Shown here: positions 29,216-39,904 of the stretch, piece by piece
Layout of the letters: every line of letters begins with the position of its first letter
Numbering within the stretch: the first letter of the stretch is position 1
Assembly (NCBI GenBank): GCA_023101505.1
Contig: LVZA01000001.1
Span: forward strand, 806,001-870,000
From: Pasteurellaceae bacterium Pebbles2
Lineage (GTDB): Bacteria > Pseudomonadota > Gammaproteobacteria > Enterobacterales > Pasteurellaceae
Direction of reading: 5' to 3'
DNA: 64,000 nt
The notes under the pieces: generated by a model
Databases searched by the model: none
Seen by the model: only the letters and a program-made list of their open reading frames with translations
Told to the model about the DNA's origin: nothing
Program-made: the position numbers and the translations under genes

Positions 29216-29935
29216 ATGTCGTCGTTTCGCTTTAAACAATTTCATATTCAGCAAGATAAATGTGCGATGAAAGTCGGCACTGACGGCATTTTGCTAGGAA
29301 GTTGGGCTGATATTCGAGGAGCTGAAAAGATCTTAGATCTAGGAACGGGAACAGGTTTAATCGCTTTAATGCTGGCACAACGTGCTGCCGACGCACAAAT
29401 TCACGCCGTAGAAATCGACCCAGCAGCGTGGCAACAAGCCAAAGAGAATGTAACACAATCACCTTGGGCAAATCGTATTGAACTTCATCTGCAAGACATT
29501 GCTGAATTTGCACAAAAGTGCGGTGAAAAAAACAACTATTTTGACTTAATCGTCGCCAATCCCCCTTATTTTAAGCCTAGCGTAGCTTGCCGCAACGAAG
29601 CCCGCAATCTCGCTCGTTACACCCAAACACACAACCATCTTGATTGGCTAAAATGGGCTGAAAAAATATTAAGCCCACAGGGAAAAATCCAATTCATCTT
29701 GCCTTTCGATGCCGCTGAAACATTGCTAAAACACACCGCACTTTGGGGCAAATTACATTGCGAGAAACGCTGTGATATCATCACCAAACAAGGCAAACCA
29801 CCACAACGAATGCTGCTTTCCTTTAACCGCACAAAACTCAATTATAAACTCAACCAGCTAGTAATTTATGATGAGAATAATCAATACACCAAAGAATTTG
29901 TGGCATTAACGAAAGAATTTTATTTAAAGATGTGA
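29216..29935 (+). CDS. trmN6: tRNA1(Val) (adenine37-N6)-methyltransferase
   Basis: A 239-residue class I methyltransferase (YfiC family). The SAM site is LDLGTGTGLIALMLAQR (about 41-57) and the amino-methylase motif is VANPPYF (about 115). It methylates A37 of tRNA-Val1. It is divergent from srmB with a 69-base gap that holds an uptake signal, and convergent with mreD across a shared terminator. Confidence 0.93.
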   Translation: MSSFRFKQFHIQQDKCAMKVGTDGILLGSWADIRGAEKILDLGTGTGLIALMLAQRAADAQIHAVEIDPAAWQQAKENVTQSPWANRIELHLQDIAEFAQKCGEKNNYFDLIVANPPYFKPSVACRNEARNLARYTQTHNHLDWLKWAEKILSPQGKIQFILPFDAAETLLKHTALWGKLHCEKRCDIITKQGKPPQRMLLSFNRTKLNYKLNQLVIYDENNQYTKEFVALTKEFYLKM

Positions 29936-29962
29936 AAAAGGCTTGGGAAATTCCAAGCCTTA
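29936..29962. terminator. Bidirectional terminator between trmN6 and mreD
   Basis: AAGGCTTGG (29938-29946) pairs with CCAAGCCTT (29953-29961). It differs by one base from the 27-base terminator at 15405. Confidence 0.88.
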
Positions 29963-29981
29963 TAAATTATCTCGTTGAACA

Positions 29982-30473
29982 TTACTCACTAATACGCAAT
30001 TTCAAACGGATTTTGCGTAGTAACAGAAATAGCCACGGCCAGAGCAAACCGCTGATGAGTGCGCCGAAGATTTCTTGCCATTGGAAAGTAGCGTTGTGGA
30101 TTAAAAATTCTACGACGAAAACACCTAAACGAATGGCGAAAACTAATAAAATGATGAGTAAGCTCTGTTGTAATAGCGAAAGATTACGCACTAATAAATG
30201 GTTTTTTGCCACTAAATACATAAAGAGTGAAAGTACGAGTGCGTGTATGCCCATAATTGAGCCTAGCACAAGATCCCAAATCACGCCGAGAATAAATGCC
30301 GAGCCGATGCTGACTTTTTCAGGGATTGAGATTGCCCAGTAAGTCAACACCAACACAAGCCACGCGGGTTTGAAACTTTGGAAACCTGCTGGCCACGGAG
30401 CGATCTCCATTACCAGCGCAATCACGAAAATGCACAATAAGCTAATCAGTTGAATAAAAAAACGTGCGTTCAT
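29982..30473 (-). CDS. mreD: Rod shape-determining protein MreD
   Basis: A 163-residue inner-membrane protein with five or six helices. It contains PAWLVLVLTYWAISIPEKVSIG, the typical MreD block, and ends in a basic tail. It is part of the elongasome that guides lateral wall growth. The ATG overlaps the mreC stop (TAATG). Confidence 0.94.
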   Translation of the reverse strand: MNARFFIQLISLLCIFVIALVMEIAPWPAGFQSFKPAWLVLVLTYWAISIPEKVSIGSAFILGVIWDLVLGSIMGIHALVLSLFMYLVAKNHLLVRNLSLLQQSLLIILLVFAIRLGVFVVEFLIHNATFQWQEIFGALISGLLWPWLFLLLRKIRLKLRISE

Positions 30474-31525
30474 TAATCTTCCTCTCGATGTTCTTTTAAT
30501 TCAGGATCAACTTGAATGTCATTTGAATTCATTTCCACAGGCAAGCTATCGGCTGAGTGTTCGTCTACACTCGGCGCAGAATTTGGCTCTTGCCCCTCGG
30601 TAATTTTTTCCTTTTTCAAGGCATCTTCTTTTTTGCCTGCTAAGCGTTTTTGCACAGCTTGGCGCACTTCTTCAGGCGATAAGGCTTCGGCTTTATGCAT
30701 TTCTTCCGCGCTTGACCACACCAAAAGCACATAACGTAAACGTTCGAGAGAAGCTAAAGGTTTGGCGGTGATGGTGGCAAAATAATTTGAGCCATCACGA
30801 GAAACATTTTCAACTACGGCAACAGGATAACCCTCGGGGAAGCGACCGCCCAGCCCTGATGTTACTAATAAATCACCTTTGACAATATCAACAGAGCGTG
30901 GCACGTTGTCTAGCGACAGTTCGTCTGCTCTCCCCGTGCCGCTGGCAATGGTGCGTACATCGTTGCGCAACACTTGCACAGGAATTGAATGCGTTACGTC
31001 TGTCAGTAATAATACTCGAGAGCTTTGCTCGCCAACGGAAATTACTTGCCCAACCACACCACGTTCATCAATGATTGGTTGTCCGACGTATGCGCCTGAT
31101 CCTTGTCCTTGATTAATCACCACTTGCTGACGGTAAATATCACTTTCTGCGGTTAAAACTTCAGCAATTTTTTTGTATTCGTCGGTGCGTAAAGGGGAAT
31201 TGAGTAAAAGGCGCAAGCGTTGATTTTCTACTTTGAGCTGGTCAAGTAAAAGTAAATCGGCATTTTTTTCACGCAGCTGATCTTTCAACACTCGGTTTTC
31301 GATTTGTAATTTATTAGTATCCACCAAGTTGTCTGAAACGCTATCTAACACAGAATGGGGCGTGTTTGCCAAATAATACAAGCCACCCACAGCGGTTTCT
31401 AGCATACTGCGCATTTTTATCATTGAATTGGTTTGCCCATCGGAAAGAATAAGCGCAATCGACCCCGCTACGGCGAAGAATAAGCGCAATCCTAAAGGTG
31501 GAGCTTTTCCAAAAATCGGTTTCAT
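30473..31525 (-). CDS. mreC: Rod shape-determining protein MreC
   Basis: 350 residues: N-terminal membrane anchor (about 8-27), coiled coil (about 65-105, LKDQLREKNADLLLLDQLKVENQRL), then two beta domains with VVINQGQGSGAYVGQPIIDERGVVGQV. The C-terminal 75 residues are acidic and probably disordered, longer than in E. coli. It links MreB to periplasmic wall enzymes. Confidence 0.95.
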   Translation of the reverse strand: MKPIFGKAPPLGLRLFFAVAGSIALILSDGQTNSMIKMRSMLETAVGGLYYLANTPHSVLDSVSDNLVDTNKLQIENRVLKDQLREKNADLLLLDQLKVENQRLRLLLNSPLRTDEYKKIAEVLTAESDIYRQQVVINQGQGSGAYVGQPIIDERGVVGQVISVGEQSSRVLLLTDVTHSIPVQVLRNDVRTIASGTGRADELSLDNVPRSVDIVKGDLLVTSGLGGRFPEGYPVAVVENVSRDGSNYFATITAKPLASLERLRYVLLVWSSAEEMHKAEALSPEEVRQAVQKRLAGKKEDALKKEKITEGQEPNSAPSVDEHSADSLPVEMNSNDIQVDPELKEHREED

Positions 31526-31542
31526 AGCAAATCCAAAATAAA

Positions 31543-31581
31543 AAGTGCGGTTAAAAAATTCGAGATTTTATGACCGCACTT
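31543..31581. terminator. Inverted uptake-signal pair between mreB and mreC
   Basis: AAGTGCGGT (31543-31551) and ACCGCACTT (31573-31581) form a stem in the 70-base mreB-mreC gap. It may reduce read-through so that MreB is made in excess of MreC. Confidence 0.7.
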
Positions 31582-31595
31582 TTTGGTTTTCTTAT

Positions 31596-32648
31596 TTAAA
31601 GATCATCACTAAAAATGTCGCCGCCGTGCATATCGATCATATTTAATGCTTCACCACCACCACGAGCAACACAAGTAAGTGGGTCTTTGGCAATCACCAC
31701 TGGCACGCCTGATTCTTTGGTAACGAGCAATTCAATATTGCGTAATAATGCGCCACCACCGGTTAGCACCATACCGTGTTCATAAATATCAGCTGCGTGT
31801 TCAGGTTTACATTCTTCTAACGCTGAACGCATTGCATCAATAATACCTTTGAGTGGCTGACTAATCGCTTCTAACACATCTCTTGATGTTAATGTGAATG
31901 GACGTGGCACGCCCTCTGATAAATTCAAACCGTGAACTTCTAATTCAAGCACGTCATCTTCTGATTCAATATAAGCCGTACCGATTTCGTGTTTAATGCG
32001 CTCCGCTGTCGCTTCACCAATGATTGAGCCAAAGGTTTTGCGCACATAAGAAATAATCGCTTCATCAAATTTGTCGCCACCGATGCGTACTGAAGATGAA
32101 TAGGCTAAGCCATTTAAGGCAATAACAGCGATTTCTGTCGTGCCACCACCGATATCAATAACCATTGAGCCGATTGGCGTTGATACAGGTAAGCCAGCAC
32201 CGATAGCCGCTGCCATTGGTTCTTCGATTAAGTAAACTTCACGTGCGCCTGCGCCGATAGCTGATTCTTTAATCGCACGACGTTCAACTTGCGTTGCACC
32301 TGCTGGTACACAAATTAATACACGTGGGCTTGGGCGGAGAAAGTTTCCGCTGTGAACTTGTTTGATGAAATGCTGCAACATTTTTTCTGTTACAGAGAAA
32401 TCAGCGATTACACCGTCTTTCATTGGGCGAATAGCTTCGATGTTATTCGATGTGCGCCCTAACATCATTTTGGCATCTTTACCTACTGCTGCGATGCTTT
32501 TTTGTCCTGCTCGTCCTTGACGAATCGCCACCACAGAGGGTTCATTTAACACAATGCCTTGATCTTTCACATAAATTAATGTGTTGGCTGTGCCTAAATC
32601 AATAGAAAGATCGTTTGAGAATAAACCTCTAATTTTTTTAAATAACAT
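31596..32648 (-). CDS. mreB: Rod shape-determining protein MreB
   Basis: 350 residues from ATG at 32646-32648 ([20 protein letters not shown]). An upstream in-frame start at 32711 adds 21 residues absent from the family. Actin-fold motifs: [38 protein letters not shown] and [13 protein letters not shown]. It forms membrane-bound filaments that direct wall synthesis. Confidence 0.97.
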   Translation of the reverse strand: MLFKKIRGLFSNDLSIDLGTANTLIYVKDQGIVLNEPSVVAIRQGRAGQKSIAAVGKDAKMMLGRTSNNIEAIRPMKDGVIADFSVTEKMLQHFIKQVHSGNFLRPSPRVLICVPAGATQVERRAIKESAIGAGAREVYLIEEPMAAAIGAGLPVSTPIGSMVIDIGGGTTEIAVIALNGLAYSSSVRIGGDKFDEAIISYVRKTFGSIIGEATAERIKHEIGTAYIESEDDVLELEVHGLNLSEGVPRPFTLTSRDVLEAISQPLKGIIDAMRSALEECKPEHAADIYEHGMVLTGGGALLRNIELLVTKESGVPVVIAKDPLTCVARGGGEALNMIDMHGGDIFSDDL

Positions 32649-32771
32649 AAGAATTCCGCTAATAAATGTTTCGATAAATGAAATATACAAAAATTGTGCA
32701 TAATGTACCAAAAAATCGACGCTGATTACAGTGAATTTTCAGAATTCTGCAAAAAAGCAAGCGGAAAATAA

Positions 32772-32800
32772 ATTGGGTTCTACAAAATGCAGAACCCAAT
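32772..32800 (-). terminator. Terminator after torZ
   Basis: ATTGGGTTCT (32772-32781) pairs with AGAACCCAAT (32791-32800), with T-rich sequence following on the minus strand. Confidence 0.85.
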
Positions 32801-32853
32801 CGCTTTAAAGACAATAATTTACCGAAAAGTGCGGTCAATTATTTAAATGTTTT

Positions 32854-35337
32854 TTAGGCTTTTGCCATTTTCGGTTGTTTAAAGACCGTTACTTCAGGGG
32901 CTTCACCAGTGAATTTTTCAACTTGAACAATACACGTATTTGGTGAGTTGCCTTGTGCTAATTTTGATGTTCCCTCATCACGAGTTAGCACGTTCGGGCA
33001 GCCATTTTTACACAATGGTTTTTCCGATTTGCCTAAATCTAATGGGTCATACCAAGCACCCTCGTGTAAGGCTAACGTACCTTTAATCACGCCATCGGTA
33101 ACAACTGCGCCTGCAAGCACCTGACCACGTGGGCTTTCAATGCGTACAATATCGCCGTCTGCAATGCCACGAGCTTTGGCATCTTCAGGGTGAATTAACA
33201 CTGGCTCACGATCATTTACCGCATATTTTTGGCGTAATGATGTGTGTGCTAATTGGCTGTGTAAGCGATAATATGGGTGCGGTGTTACTAAAGCTAATGG
33301 ATATTGCTCTGTGGCGTTGCCTGCAAATTCTTCAGGTTCAAACCACATTGGGTGTCCTTTACAATCATCGTAATTCATTTTTGCAATCACATCAGAGTAA
33401 ATTTCGATTTTACCTGACGGTGTGCCTAATGGATTTAACAATGGATCTTCACGGAATTCGCCATAACGTACCCATTTTTTCGCTTTTTCAGACGTTTCAA
33501 AGGTAATTGGTTTGTTTTCTTCCCAGAATTTTTCAAATTTTGGCATAATCACACGGTTTTTGCGTGCCGCATCAAAGGCATCTTGATAAAAACTTTTTAG
33601 CCAATCCATTTCAGATTTGCCTTCAGTAAATTTATCTTCAACACCTGCTCGTTTTGAAAGCTCTTGGAAAATATCATAATCGCTTTTCGCTTCAAATTGT
33701 GGCTCAACAACTTGTTTCATTGGGAAAATATGCAATGAAGAATAGTCGCCCGACATTGTTAAGTCATTACGTTCATAGCTGGTTGTAACTGGTAATACGA
33801 TGTCAGCCATTCGAGCTGTTGGTGTCCAGTTAATTTCATTAACAATGATAGTTTCTGGTTTTTGCCACGCTTTGACCATTAAGTTGGTATCTTGATGGTG
33901 AACTAAAGGGTTACCACCAGTCCAATAAATTAACTTGATATCAGGATAAGTTACTTCCGTTCCGTTGTATTGGATTGTTTTACCTGGGTTTAGCAATACA
34001 TCAGAAATTCTCGCTAACGGGAATGTAATACTTGATGATTTAGATAACCAAGACTGTCCTGTATTAGAGCTATTCGTTTCTAAAGTCGCTGAAATTGAAC
34101 CAATATTGCCACCAGTTGCGGTTGGCACGCCACCATTAGAATAATGATAGCTTAAACCAAAGCCACCACCTGGCAAGCCGATTTGACCTAACATTGAAGC
34201 TAGTGTAACCAACATCCAGTGAGTTTGCTCACCGTGGCGTTGACGCTGCATACCCCAACCTGCCATTAACATTGTGCGTTTTGAACTGAAGTCTGCAGCT
34301 AATTTTTTGATCACATCGGCTGGTACGCCTGTAATTTTCGCTGCCCATTCAGCATCTTTTGGCTGTTGATCGGTTTTGCCTAATAAATATTCTTCAAATT
34401 TATCATAGCCTGTGGTGTATTTTTTCAAGAAATCCACATCGTGTTTTTTCTCGCTCACTAAGGTGTGGGCGATACCTAACATTAATGGCACGTCAGTGGC
34501 GGTGTTAATAGGAATCCATTCTGCGCCCATATATTCGCAACTTTCACTACGCACTGGGTCGATACAAATAACACGCTTACCGCTTTCTTTATATTTTTTG
34601 AAATACTCAAGCCCTTTTTGGTCAGTTGATGTCCACGCAATACGCATTGTGGTGATTGGGTTTGCAGACCAAAGCACGATGATATCTGAAGTTTCTAAAA
34701 TAGTTTCCCAGCTTGTTTGCTGTTCATATACTTCAATCGTGCCTAAAACGTGTGGCATAATTACTTGCGCTGCACCTGTTGAATAATCGCCTTTATGGCC
34801 AACGAAACCACCAGTAGCATTTAAATAACGGTGTAATAAAGTACGGCTTGAATGTAATGAGCCTGAACTTTTCCAACCATAAGAACCACCAAAGATATTC
34901 TCAGGCCCACCAGCTTCACGCACACGTTTCATTTCACCTGCAACCAAGTCAAAGGCTTTATCCCAAGACACTCGCACCCACTCATCGTGTCCACGCAAAG
35001 TGGTATCTTTGTTGCCCTCTAAATAACCTTTACGCACCATTGGATATTGCACACGTGTTTCGCTATAAAGTTGATCAGGCACGACACTTTGCAATTCATT
35101 GGCAAGCGCAGGCTCAATCGCTGGGCCTGATTTCACCGCTTTACCATTTTCTACCACCACGCCCAAAGGCCCCCAGTGGGCTGCTGTAACAATCGTTTTG
35201 CTTTCAGCCGCTTTCGCTTCAGTGGCAACTAAAGTATTCACCACGCCACCGCCAAGCACTGATGCGCCAGCCATACCTAATGAGGAATTTTTTAGAAAGT
35301 TGCGACGAGTCGCATTCACTTTGTCTTGTTTTTTCAT
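32854..35337 (-). CDS. torZ: Molybdopterin S/N-oxide reductase, TorZ/MtsZ type
   Basis: An 827-residue periplasmic catalytic subunit of the DMSO reductase family. The twin-arginine signal is RRNFLKNSSLG (residues 11-21), cleaved near KAAES, so TatABC should export it folded with cofactor. The YGWKSSGSLH block near 160 contains the serine expected to ligate Mo. Other cofactor blocks are WSANP, GWGMQRQRHGEQ and WTGGNPL. There is no N-terminal FeS motif, as expected for this class. It reduces TMAO or related oxides; the Haemophilus counterpart MtsZ acts on methionine sulfoxide. It lies 236 bases after torY. Confidence 0.93.
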   Translation of the reverse strand: MKKQDKVNATRRNFLKNSSLGMAGASVLGGGVVNTLVATEAKAAESKTIVTAAHWGPLGVVVENGKAVKSGPAIEPALANELQSVVPDQLYSETRVQYPMVRKGYLEGNKDTTLRGHDEWVRVSWDKAFDLVAGEMKRVREAGGPENIFGGSYGWKSSGSLHSSRTLLHRYLNATGGFVGHKGDYSTGAAQVIMPHVLGTIEVYEQQTSWETILETSDIIVLWSANPITTMRIAWTSTDQKGLEYFKKYKESGKRVICIDPVRSESCEYMGAEWIPINTATDVPLMLGIAHTLVSEKKHDVDFLKKYTTGYDKFEEYLLGKTDQQPKDAEWAAKITGVPADVIKKLAADFSSKRTMLMAGWGMQRQRHGEQTHWMLVTLASMLGQIGLPGGGFGLSYHYSNGGVPTATGGNIGSISATLETNSSNTGQSWLSKSSSITFPLARISDVLLNPGKTIQYNGTEVTYPDIKLIYWTGGNPLVHHQDTNLMVKAWQKPETIIVNEINWTPTARMADIVLPVTTSYERNDLTMSGDYSSLHIFPMKQVVEPQFEAKSDYDIFQELSKRAGVEDKFTEGKSEMDWLKSFYQDAFDAARKNRVIMPKFEKFWEENKPITFETSEKAKKWVRYGEFREDPLLNPLGTPSGKIEIYSDVIAKMNYDDCKGHPMWFEPEEFAGNATEQYPLALVTPHPYYRLHSQLAHTSLRQKYAVNDREPVLIHPEDAKARGIADGDIVRIESPRGQVLAGAVVTDGVIKGTLALHEGAWYDPLDLGKSEKPLCKNGCPNVLTRDEGTSKLAQGNSPNTCIVQVEKFTGEAPEVTVFKQPKMAKA

Positions 35338-35474
35338 TATTAACTACTCCATTGATGAGTTGAATAAAGACACCTTTCTAAGTTAAAACCGCAGGCTAAA
35401 ATCATTAGGCAAGCGAGCTTTGCGAGGGGATAGCCCATTTCTCGACTATCCTGTGCAACGTTCTGTTCCTACAA

Positions 35475-35499
35475 AAGTGCGGTTAAAATCACCGCACTT
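35475..35499. terminator. Inverted uptake-signal pair between torY and torZ
   Basis: AAGTGCGGT (35475-35483) and ACCGCACTT (35491-35499) with a 7-base loop and T run. It lies in the 236-base gap and could tune the ratio of cytochrome to reductase. Confidence 0.75.
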
Positions 35500-35573
35500 T
35501 TTCCATTCCGTTACAGGCTTGCCACCCTATTTCCTGACGGAAACGTAGGCGCACAAGCTCGGTATCATAAAAT

Positions 35574-36689
35574 TTAATGAGATGCTGGTTTCATATCTTT
35601 TGCATTACGTTGCAAATAAATTGTTACCGTACGGACATCTTCCTTGGTCATTGAAGTTCGATCTTTCATCGAATTCACCACGCCAATCCATTGGTTTGCC
35701 GTGTAATGATCTGCGCCGATTGCGGCGTGGCACGAGCTACAATGCGTTTGGTTCAAGCCATCGCCCATTGCATTTAACGAATTTAAGTCAGAAGTTACCG
35801 CACTTTTCGCCACGTTAATCGCCAATTCAATTTGTTTCCATTCAGAATTGGTTACATCATCGTGAACACTTTTCAGCACATTCACTTTTGCTTTCGCTTC
35901 GTCGCCTAATACCGCAACATTAATTCGTTTACCTAAATCCAAGTAAACTAAACTTTCTGCCCCAACCTGTTGCCAGCCTTGCACTGTGCCGCTAAGTTGA
36001 TCGCCTTGCTCTTTCCAATGAATGACTTCGGTATAAGGCATCAAACGAATTTCTTCACCTGAGCTTAATTTTGCCGTGGTCATCGCTAACACATAAAGTG
36101 GTTTATCTGAATCTAAACTGCCTGCGCCACTCGCTTCACCGCTTGTTGCCGCCGCAGTTTCATTTGGAATTTCAGGCATAAAATGCGCAATGCCTTTGTG
36201 GCAATCAATACAAGTTTGATTGGTTTCTTGCGCTAATTTGTGCATTTTTTGCGCTTCTTCTTTTTGCTCCGATAGCTCCATTGCATCGAAACTATGACAG
36301 CTTTTACAAGTGGCAGAATCGTTCGCTTTCATATCGTCCCACACTCGTTGCGCCATTTCATAGCGATGTTTTTCGTAGGCTTCTTGATCAGGCAATTTGT
36401 TGGTAATTGTGTACCAAACATCTTTCAATGCGACAAATTTCGCTTTAACGTAATGCAAGCCATCAGGCGGAACGTGGCAATCAGCGCAATCCGCACGAAT
36501 ACCTTTGCGATTGGAAAAATGCACCGTTCCCTCCCACTCCGCTTTCGGGTGTTCCATAGAATGGCAGCTCACACAAAATTCAGGCGAACTCGTCGCTTTC
36601 ATAATAGATTGCACACCAAATAATGCTAATGCTCCGACAATCATCAACACAACTGCTGCTAAAACACCGACTTTTTTAGATTTAGCCAT
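35574..36689 (-). CDS. torY: Pentaheme c-type cytochrome TorY
   Basis: A 371-residue NapC/NirT-type quinol oxidase anchored by one N-terminal helix (about 8-28). Five CxxCH haem sites are visible: CVSCH (about 38), CADCH (about 69), CKSCH (about 128), CIDCH (about 159) and CSSCH (about 320). It passes electrons from menaquinol to TorZ. The C-terminal domain after residue 190 carries the fifth haem, as in TorC/TorY rather than the shorter NapC. Confidence 0.95.
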   Translation of the reverse strand: MAKSKKVGVLAAVVLMIVGALALFGVQSIMKATSSPEFCVSCHSMEHPKAEWEGTVHFSNRKGIRADCADCHVPPDGLHYVKAKFVALKDVWYTITNKLPDQEAYEKHRYEMAQRVWDDMKANDSATCKSCHSFDAMELSEQKEEAQKMHKLAQETNQTCIDCHKGIAHFMPEIPNETAAATSGEASGAGSLDSDKPLYVLAMTTAKLSSGEEIRLMPYTEVIHWKEQGDQLSGTVQGWQQVGAESLVYLDLGKRINVAVLGDEAKAKVNVLKSVHDDVTNSEWKQIELAINVAKSAVTSDLNSLNAMGDGLNQTHCSSCHAAIGADHYTANQWIGVVNSMKDRTSMTKEDVRTVTIYLQRNAKDMKPASH

Positions 36690-36776
36690 TGTTACTCCAA
36701 ATATAATAAATTTATATAATCAAAAAGAATTAATCAAAATAGGTTAGCATTATAAGGTGAATTTATCTGATGACAA

Positions 36777-36790
36777 TTGCGCTAGATCAA
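36777..36790. promoter_or_regulatory. FNR-like box upstream of torY
   Basis: TTGCG-CTAG-ATCAA matches TTGAT-N4-ATCAA at 8 of 10 positions, 88 bases before the torY ATG. Anaerobic induction of torYZ would make sense. Confidence 0.55.
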
Positions 36791-36813
36791 AAAACAGAAG
36801 TTTAATTAAGAAC

Positions 36814-36829
36814 TGTGATCGGGATCACA
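36814..36829. promoter_or_regulatory. CRP-type palindrome TGTGATCGGGATCACA
   Basis: A perfect TGTGAT-N4-ATCACA palindrome about 125 bases from the torY ATG, 24 bases beyond the FNR-like box. Confidence 0.75.
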
Positions 36830-36888
36830 TAACGAAAGGTGAAAATAACAGCAAAAGCATTTGTTTTTTAAAGAAAAATCAAAATATT

Positions 36889-36928
36889 ACACCGCACTTT
36901 TTGCTTAATTTAAGTAAAAGTGCGGTGT
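36889..36928. terminator. Inverted uptake-signal pair after uvrA
   Basis: ACACCGCACTTTT and AAAAGTGCGGTGT arms around 36889-36902 and 36916-36928 directly follow the uvrA stop. On the minus strand the stem is followed by T-containing sequence. Confidence 0.75.
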
Positions 36929-36933
36929 GATTT

Positions 36934-39765
36934 TTAGCTGTTTTTTAACATTGGTTTTAAAAAACGTGCGGTATGTGAGCGTGGGTTTTGTGCCACGTCT
37001 TCAGGTGTGCCAGTAGCGATAATTTCACCGCCACCGCTACCGCCCTCAGGACCAAGATCGACGATCCAGTCGGCAGTTTTGATTACGTCGAGATTGTGTT
37101 CAATCACCACGATGGTATTGCCTTGATCGCGCAAGCGGTGCAACACTTCGAGTAGCTGTTTGATGTCGGCAAAATGTAAACCTGTGGTCGGTTCGTCTAA
37201 AATGTAGAGCGTTTTGCCTGTGTCGCGTTTGGAGAGTTCCGTCGCCAATTTGACACGCTGTGCTTCGCCGCCTGAAAGCGTGGTGGACGATTGCCCTAAG
37301 CGAATGTAAGACAAGCCCACGTCCATCAAGGTTTGCAATTTGCGTGCGATGGCAGGAATGGCATCGAAAAATTCACGCGCTTCTTCCACCGTCATATCCA
37401 ACACTTGATGAATGGTTTTGCCTTTATAACGAATTTCTAGCGTTTCACGATTGTAGCGTTTACCTTTACACTGGTCGCACGGCACATAAACATCAGGCAA
37501 GAAGTGCATTTCCACTTTGATTACGCCGTCGCCTTGGCAGGCTTCGCAACGTCCGCCACGCACGTTAAAGCTAAATCGACCGACGTTATAACCTCTCGCT
37601 CGAGATTCTGGCACGCCAGCAAAAAGCTCACGGATTGGCGTGAACAAGCCTGTGTAAGTAGCAGGATTTGAGCGAGGCGTGCGTCCGATTGGGCTTTGGT
37701 CGATGTCGATGACTTTGTCGAAATGAGCAAGACCGTCAATGGATTTATACGGTGCAAAGTTAATATTATCCGCACGGTTCAACGCATTTTGCGCCAATGG
37801 GAACAAGGTGTCGTTAATCAAGGTCGATTTGCCTGAGCCTGACACACCTGTGATACAGGTAAACAAGCCCACTGGAATTTCTAAGTTCACGCCTTTTAAG
37901 TTGTTGCCTGTCGCGCCGTTTAAACGTAAGATTTTTTTCGGATTAAGTGCGGTGCGTTTTTTCGGAATTTTTATGGCTTCTTTGCCAGATAAGAATTTTC
38001 CCGTGATAGATTGTGGCGTTGCCATAATCTCTTTAGCCGTACCCTGTGCGATAACCTGTCCACCGTGCACACCTGCCCCAGGTCCAATATCAATAATGTG
38101 ATCAGCAGCTCGAATCGCATCTTCATCGTGCTCCACTACGATCACAGTATTGCCTAAATTTCGCAAATGAATCAAGGTGTTAAGTAAGCGTTCATTATCT
38201 CGTTGGTGTAAGCCGATAGAGGGTTCGTCTAGCACATACATCACGCCCACCAAACCTGCACCGATTTGGCTGGCTAGGCGAATACGTTGTGCTTCGCCAC
38301 CTGAAAGCGTTTCCGCCGAACGAGAGAGCGAAAGATAGTTCAAGCCAACGTTGACCAAGAAAGACAAGCGTTCTTTGATTTCTTTCAGAATTTTTTCAGC
38401 AATTTGTGCACGTTGCCCAGCTAATGCCAATTTTTCAAAAAATTGTAAGGCTTCACCAATGCTCATTTCTGACACGTCAGGTAAGTTGGTTTGCCCGATG
38501 TAAACGTGGCGTGCTTCAGGGCGTAAACGTGAGCCGCAGCAATCTTGACAAGGGCGAGTGCTGATATTTTTCGCTAATTCTTCACGCACCGACATTGATT
38601 CGGTTTCTTTGTAGCGGCGCGCCATATTGTTCAAAATGCCTTCAAACGCGTGGCGACGAACCACACTGTCGCCTCGGTCATTAAGATAAATAAACTCTAT
38701 TTCTTCTTTGCCTGAGCCGTGTAAAATAATTTCTCGTACTTTTTTTGGCAGTTCTTCAAACGGCTGTTCTACGTCAAATTGATAATGCTTCGCCAACGAA
38801 GTGAGCATTTGATAATAATAGAAATTGCGGCGATCCCAGCCTTTAATCGCTCCACTGGCAAGCGAAATTGACGGATTTTGTACCACTCGGCTTTCATCAA
38901 AATATTGTTGTACGCCCAAGCCGTCGCAAGTTGGACACGCACCCGCTGGATTATTAAAAGAAAATAACCGTGGCTCAAGTTCAGGCACGGAATAACCACA
39001 ATGCGAACAGGCAAAATTTGCCGAAAACACCAATTCTTCCGCCTTGCTATCGTCCATATCTGCCACAATAGCTGTGCCGCCCGACAGCTCCAAAGCAGTT
39101 TCAAAAGATTCTGCTAAACGAGTGGCAAGATCCGCACGCACCTTGAAACGGTCGATAACGACTTCAATAGTATGTTTTTTCTGTAACTCTAATTTAGGTG
39201 GGTCAGAAAGATCGCAAATTTCACCGTCAATTCTCGCTCGAATATAACCTTGTGCCGCAATTTGCTCGAGCACTTTAATATGCTCGCCTTTGCGAGATCG
39301 CACCACTGGGGCAAGCAACATCATTTTGCTCCCCTCTGGCAAGCTCAGTACTTTATCCACCATTTGCGAAACGGTTTGTGCGGCGAGTGGCTCATTGTGT
39401 GTTGGACAACGTGGCTCACCCACACGAGCAAATAATAGACGCAAATAATCGTGAATTTCAGTAACTGTTCCCACTGTTGAACGAGGGTTGTGCGATGTCG
39501 ATTTTTGCTCAATGGAAATCGCTGGCGACAAGCCTTCAATACTGTCCACATCAGGCTTTTCCATTAAGGATAAAAACTGGCGAGCATACGCAGAGAGGCT
39601 TTCCACATAGCGACGCTGCCCCTCAGCATACAGCGTATCAAACGCCAGCGATGACTTGCCTGAGCCTGAAAGCCCGGTAATAACAATCAGTTTATCTCGT
39701 GGAATGGTGAGATTAATGTTTTTCAAATTGTGAGTGCGAGCCCCACGAATATCAATTTGATCCAT
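36934..39765 (-). CDS. uvrA: UvrABC excinuclease subunit A
   Basis: 943 residues from ATG at 39763-39765 ([17 protein letters not shown]). An open frame continues upstream to 40035 into ssb but has no UvrA similarity. It has two ABC modules, with Walker A motifs [10 protein letters not shown] (about 31-40) and [10 protein letters not shown] (about 640). Zinc fingers are CSHCG...CPTC (about 253-283) and CEAC...CDQC (about 735-765). It recognises damaged DNA and loads UvrB. Confidence 0.97.
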   Translation of the reverse strand: MDQIDIRGARTHNLKNINLTIPRDKLIVITGLSGSGKSSLAFDTLYAEGQRRYVESLSAYARQFLSLMEKPDVDSIEGLSPAISIEQKSTSHNPRSTVGTVTEIHDYLRLLFARVGEPRCPTHNEPLAAQTVSQMVDKVLSLPEGSKMMLLAPVVRSRKGEHIKVLEQIAAQGYIRARIDGEICDLSDPPKLELQKKHTIEVVIDRFKVRADLATRLAESFETALELSGGTAIVADMDDSKAEELVFSANFACSHCGYSVPELEPRLFSFNNPAGACPTCDGLGVQQYFDESRVVQNPSISLASGAIKGWDRRNFYYYQMLTSLAKHYQFDVEQPFEELPKKVREIILHGSGKEEIEFIYLNDRGDSVVRRHAFEGILNNMARRYKETESMSVREELAKNISTRPCQDCCGSRLRPEARHVYIGQTNLPDVSEMSIGEALQFFEKLALAGQRAQIAEKILKEIKERLSFLVNVGLNYLSLSRSAETLSGGEAQRIRLASQIGAGLVGVMYVLDEPSIGLHQRDNERLLNTLIHLRNLGNTVIVVEHDEDAIRAADHIIDIGPGAGVHGGQVIAQGTAKEIMATPQSITGKFLSGKEAIKIPKKRTALNPKKILRLNGATGNNLKGVNLEIPVGLFTCITGVSGSGKSTLINDTLFPLAQNALNRADNINFAPYKSIDGLAHFDKVIDIDQSPIGRTPRSNPATYTGLFTPIRELFAGVPESRARGYNVGRFSFNVRGGRCEACQGDGVIKVEMHFLPDVYVPCDQCKGKRYNRETLEIRYKGKTIHQVLDMTVEEAREFFDAIPAIARKLQTLMDVGLSYIRLGQSSTTLSGGEAQRVKLATELSKRDTGKTLYILDEPTTGLHFADIKQLLEVLHRLRDQGNTIVVIEHNLDVIKTADWIVDLGPEGGSGGGEIIATGTPEDVAQNPRSHTARFLKPMLKNS

Positions 39766-39818
39766 TTTGCTTTCCAAAAAAAGTGAAATTTTGGAAACAT
39801 TATCACATATTTTGACCT

Positions 39819-39834
39819 CTGTTAAAATAACCAG
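39819..39834. promoter_or_regulatory. Candidate LexA (SOS) box
   Basis: CTGTTAAAATAACCAG fits CTGT-N8-ACAG at 7 of 8 defined bases and keeps CTG-N10-CAG. It lies in the 139-base uvrA-ssb gap, the same arrangement as in E. coli, where a LexA site serves both genes. Confidence 0.75.
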
Positions 39835-39904
39835 TGAAAATTTATAGATCTTTTTTTTATTTTCAGGCAAAATAGGCAAGATTAAGCAGTTAATAGAGGA
39901 AATT

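Noticed and set aside
36690-36776. Separate small gene between torY and its control sites
   Set aside because: Only A/T-rich leader sequence without a credible frame.
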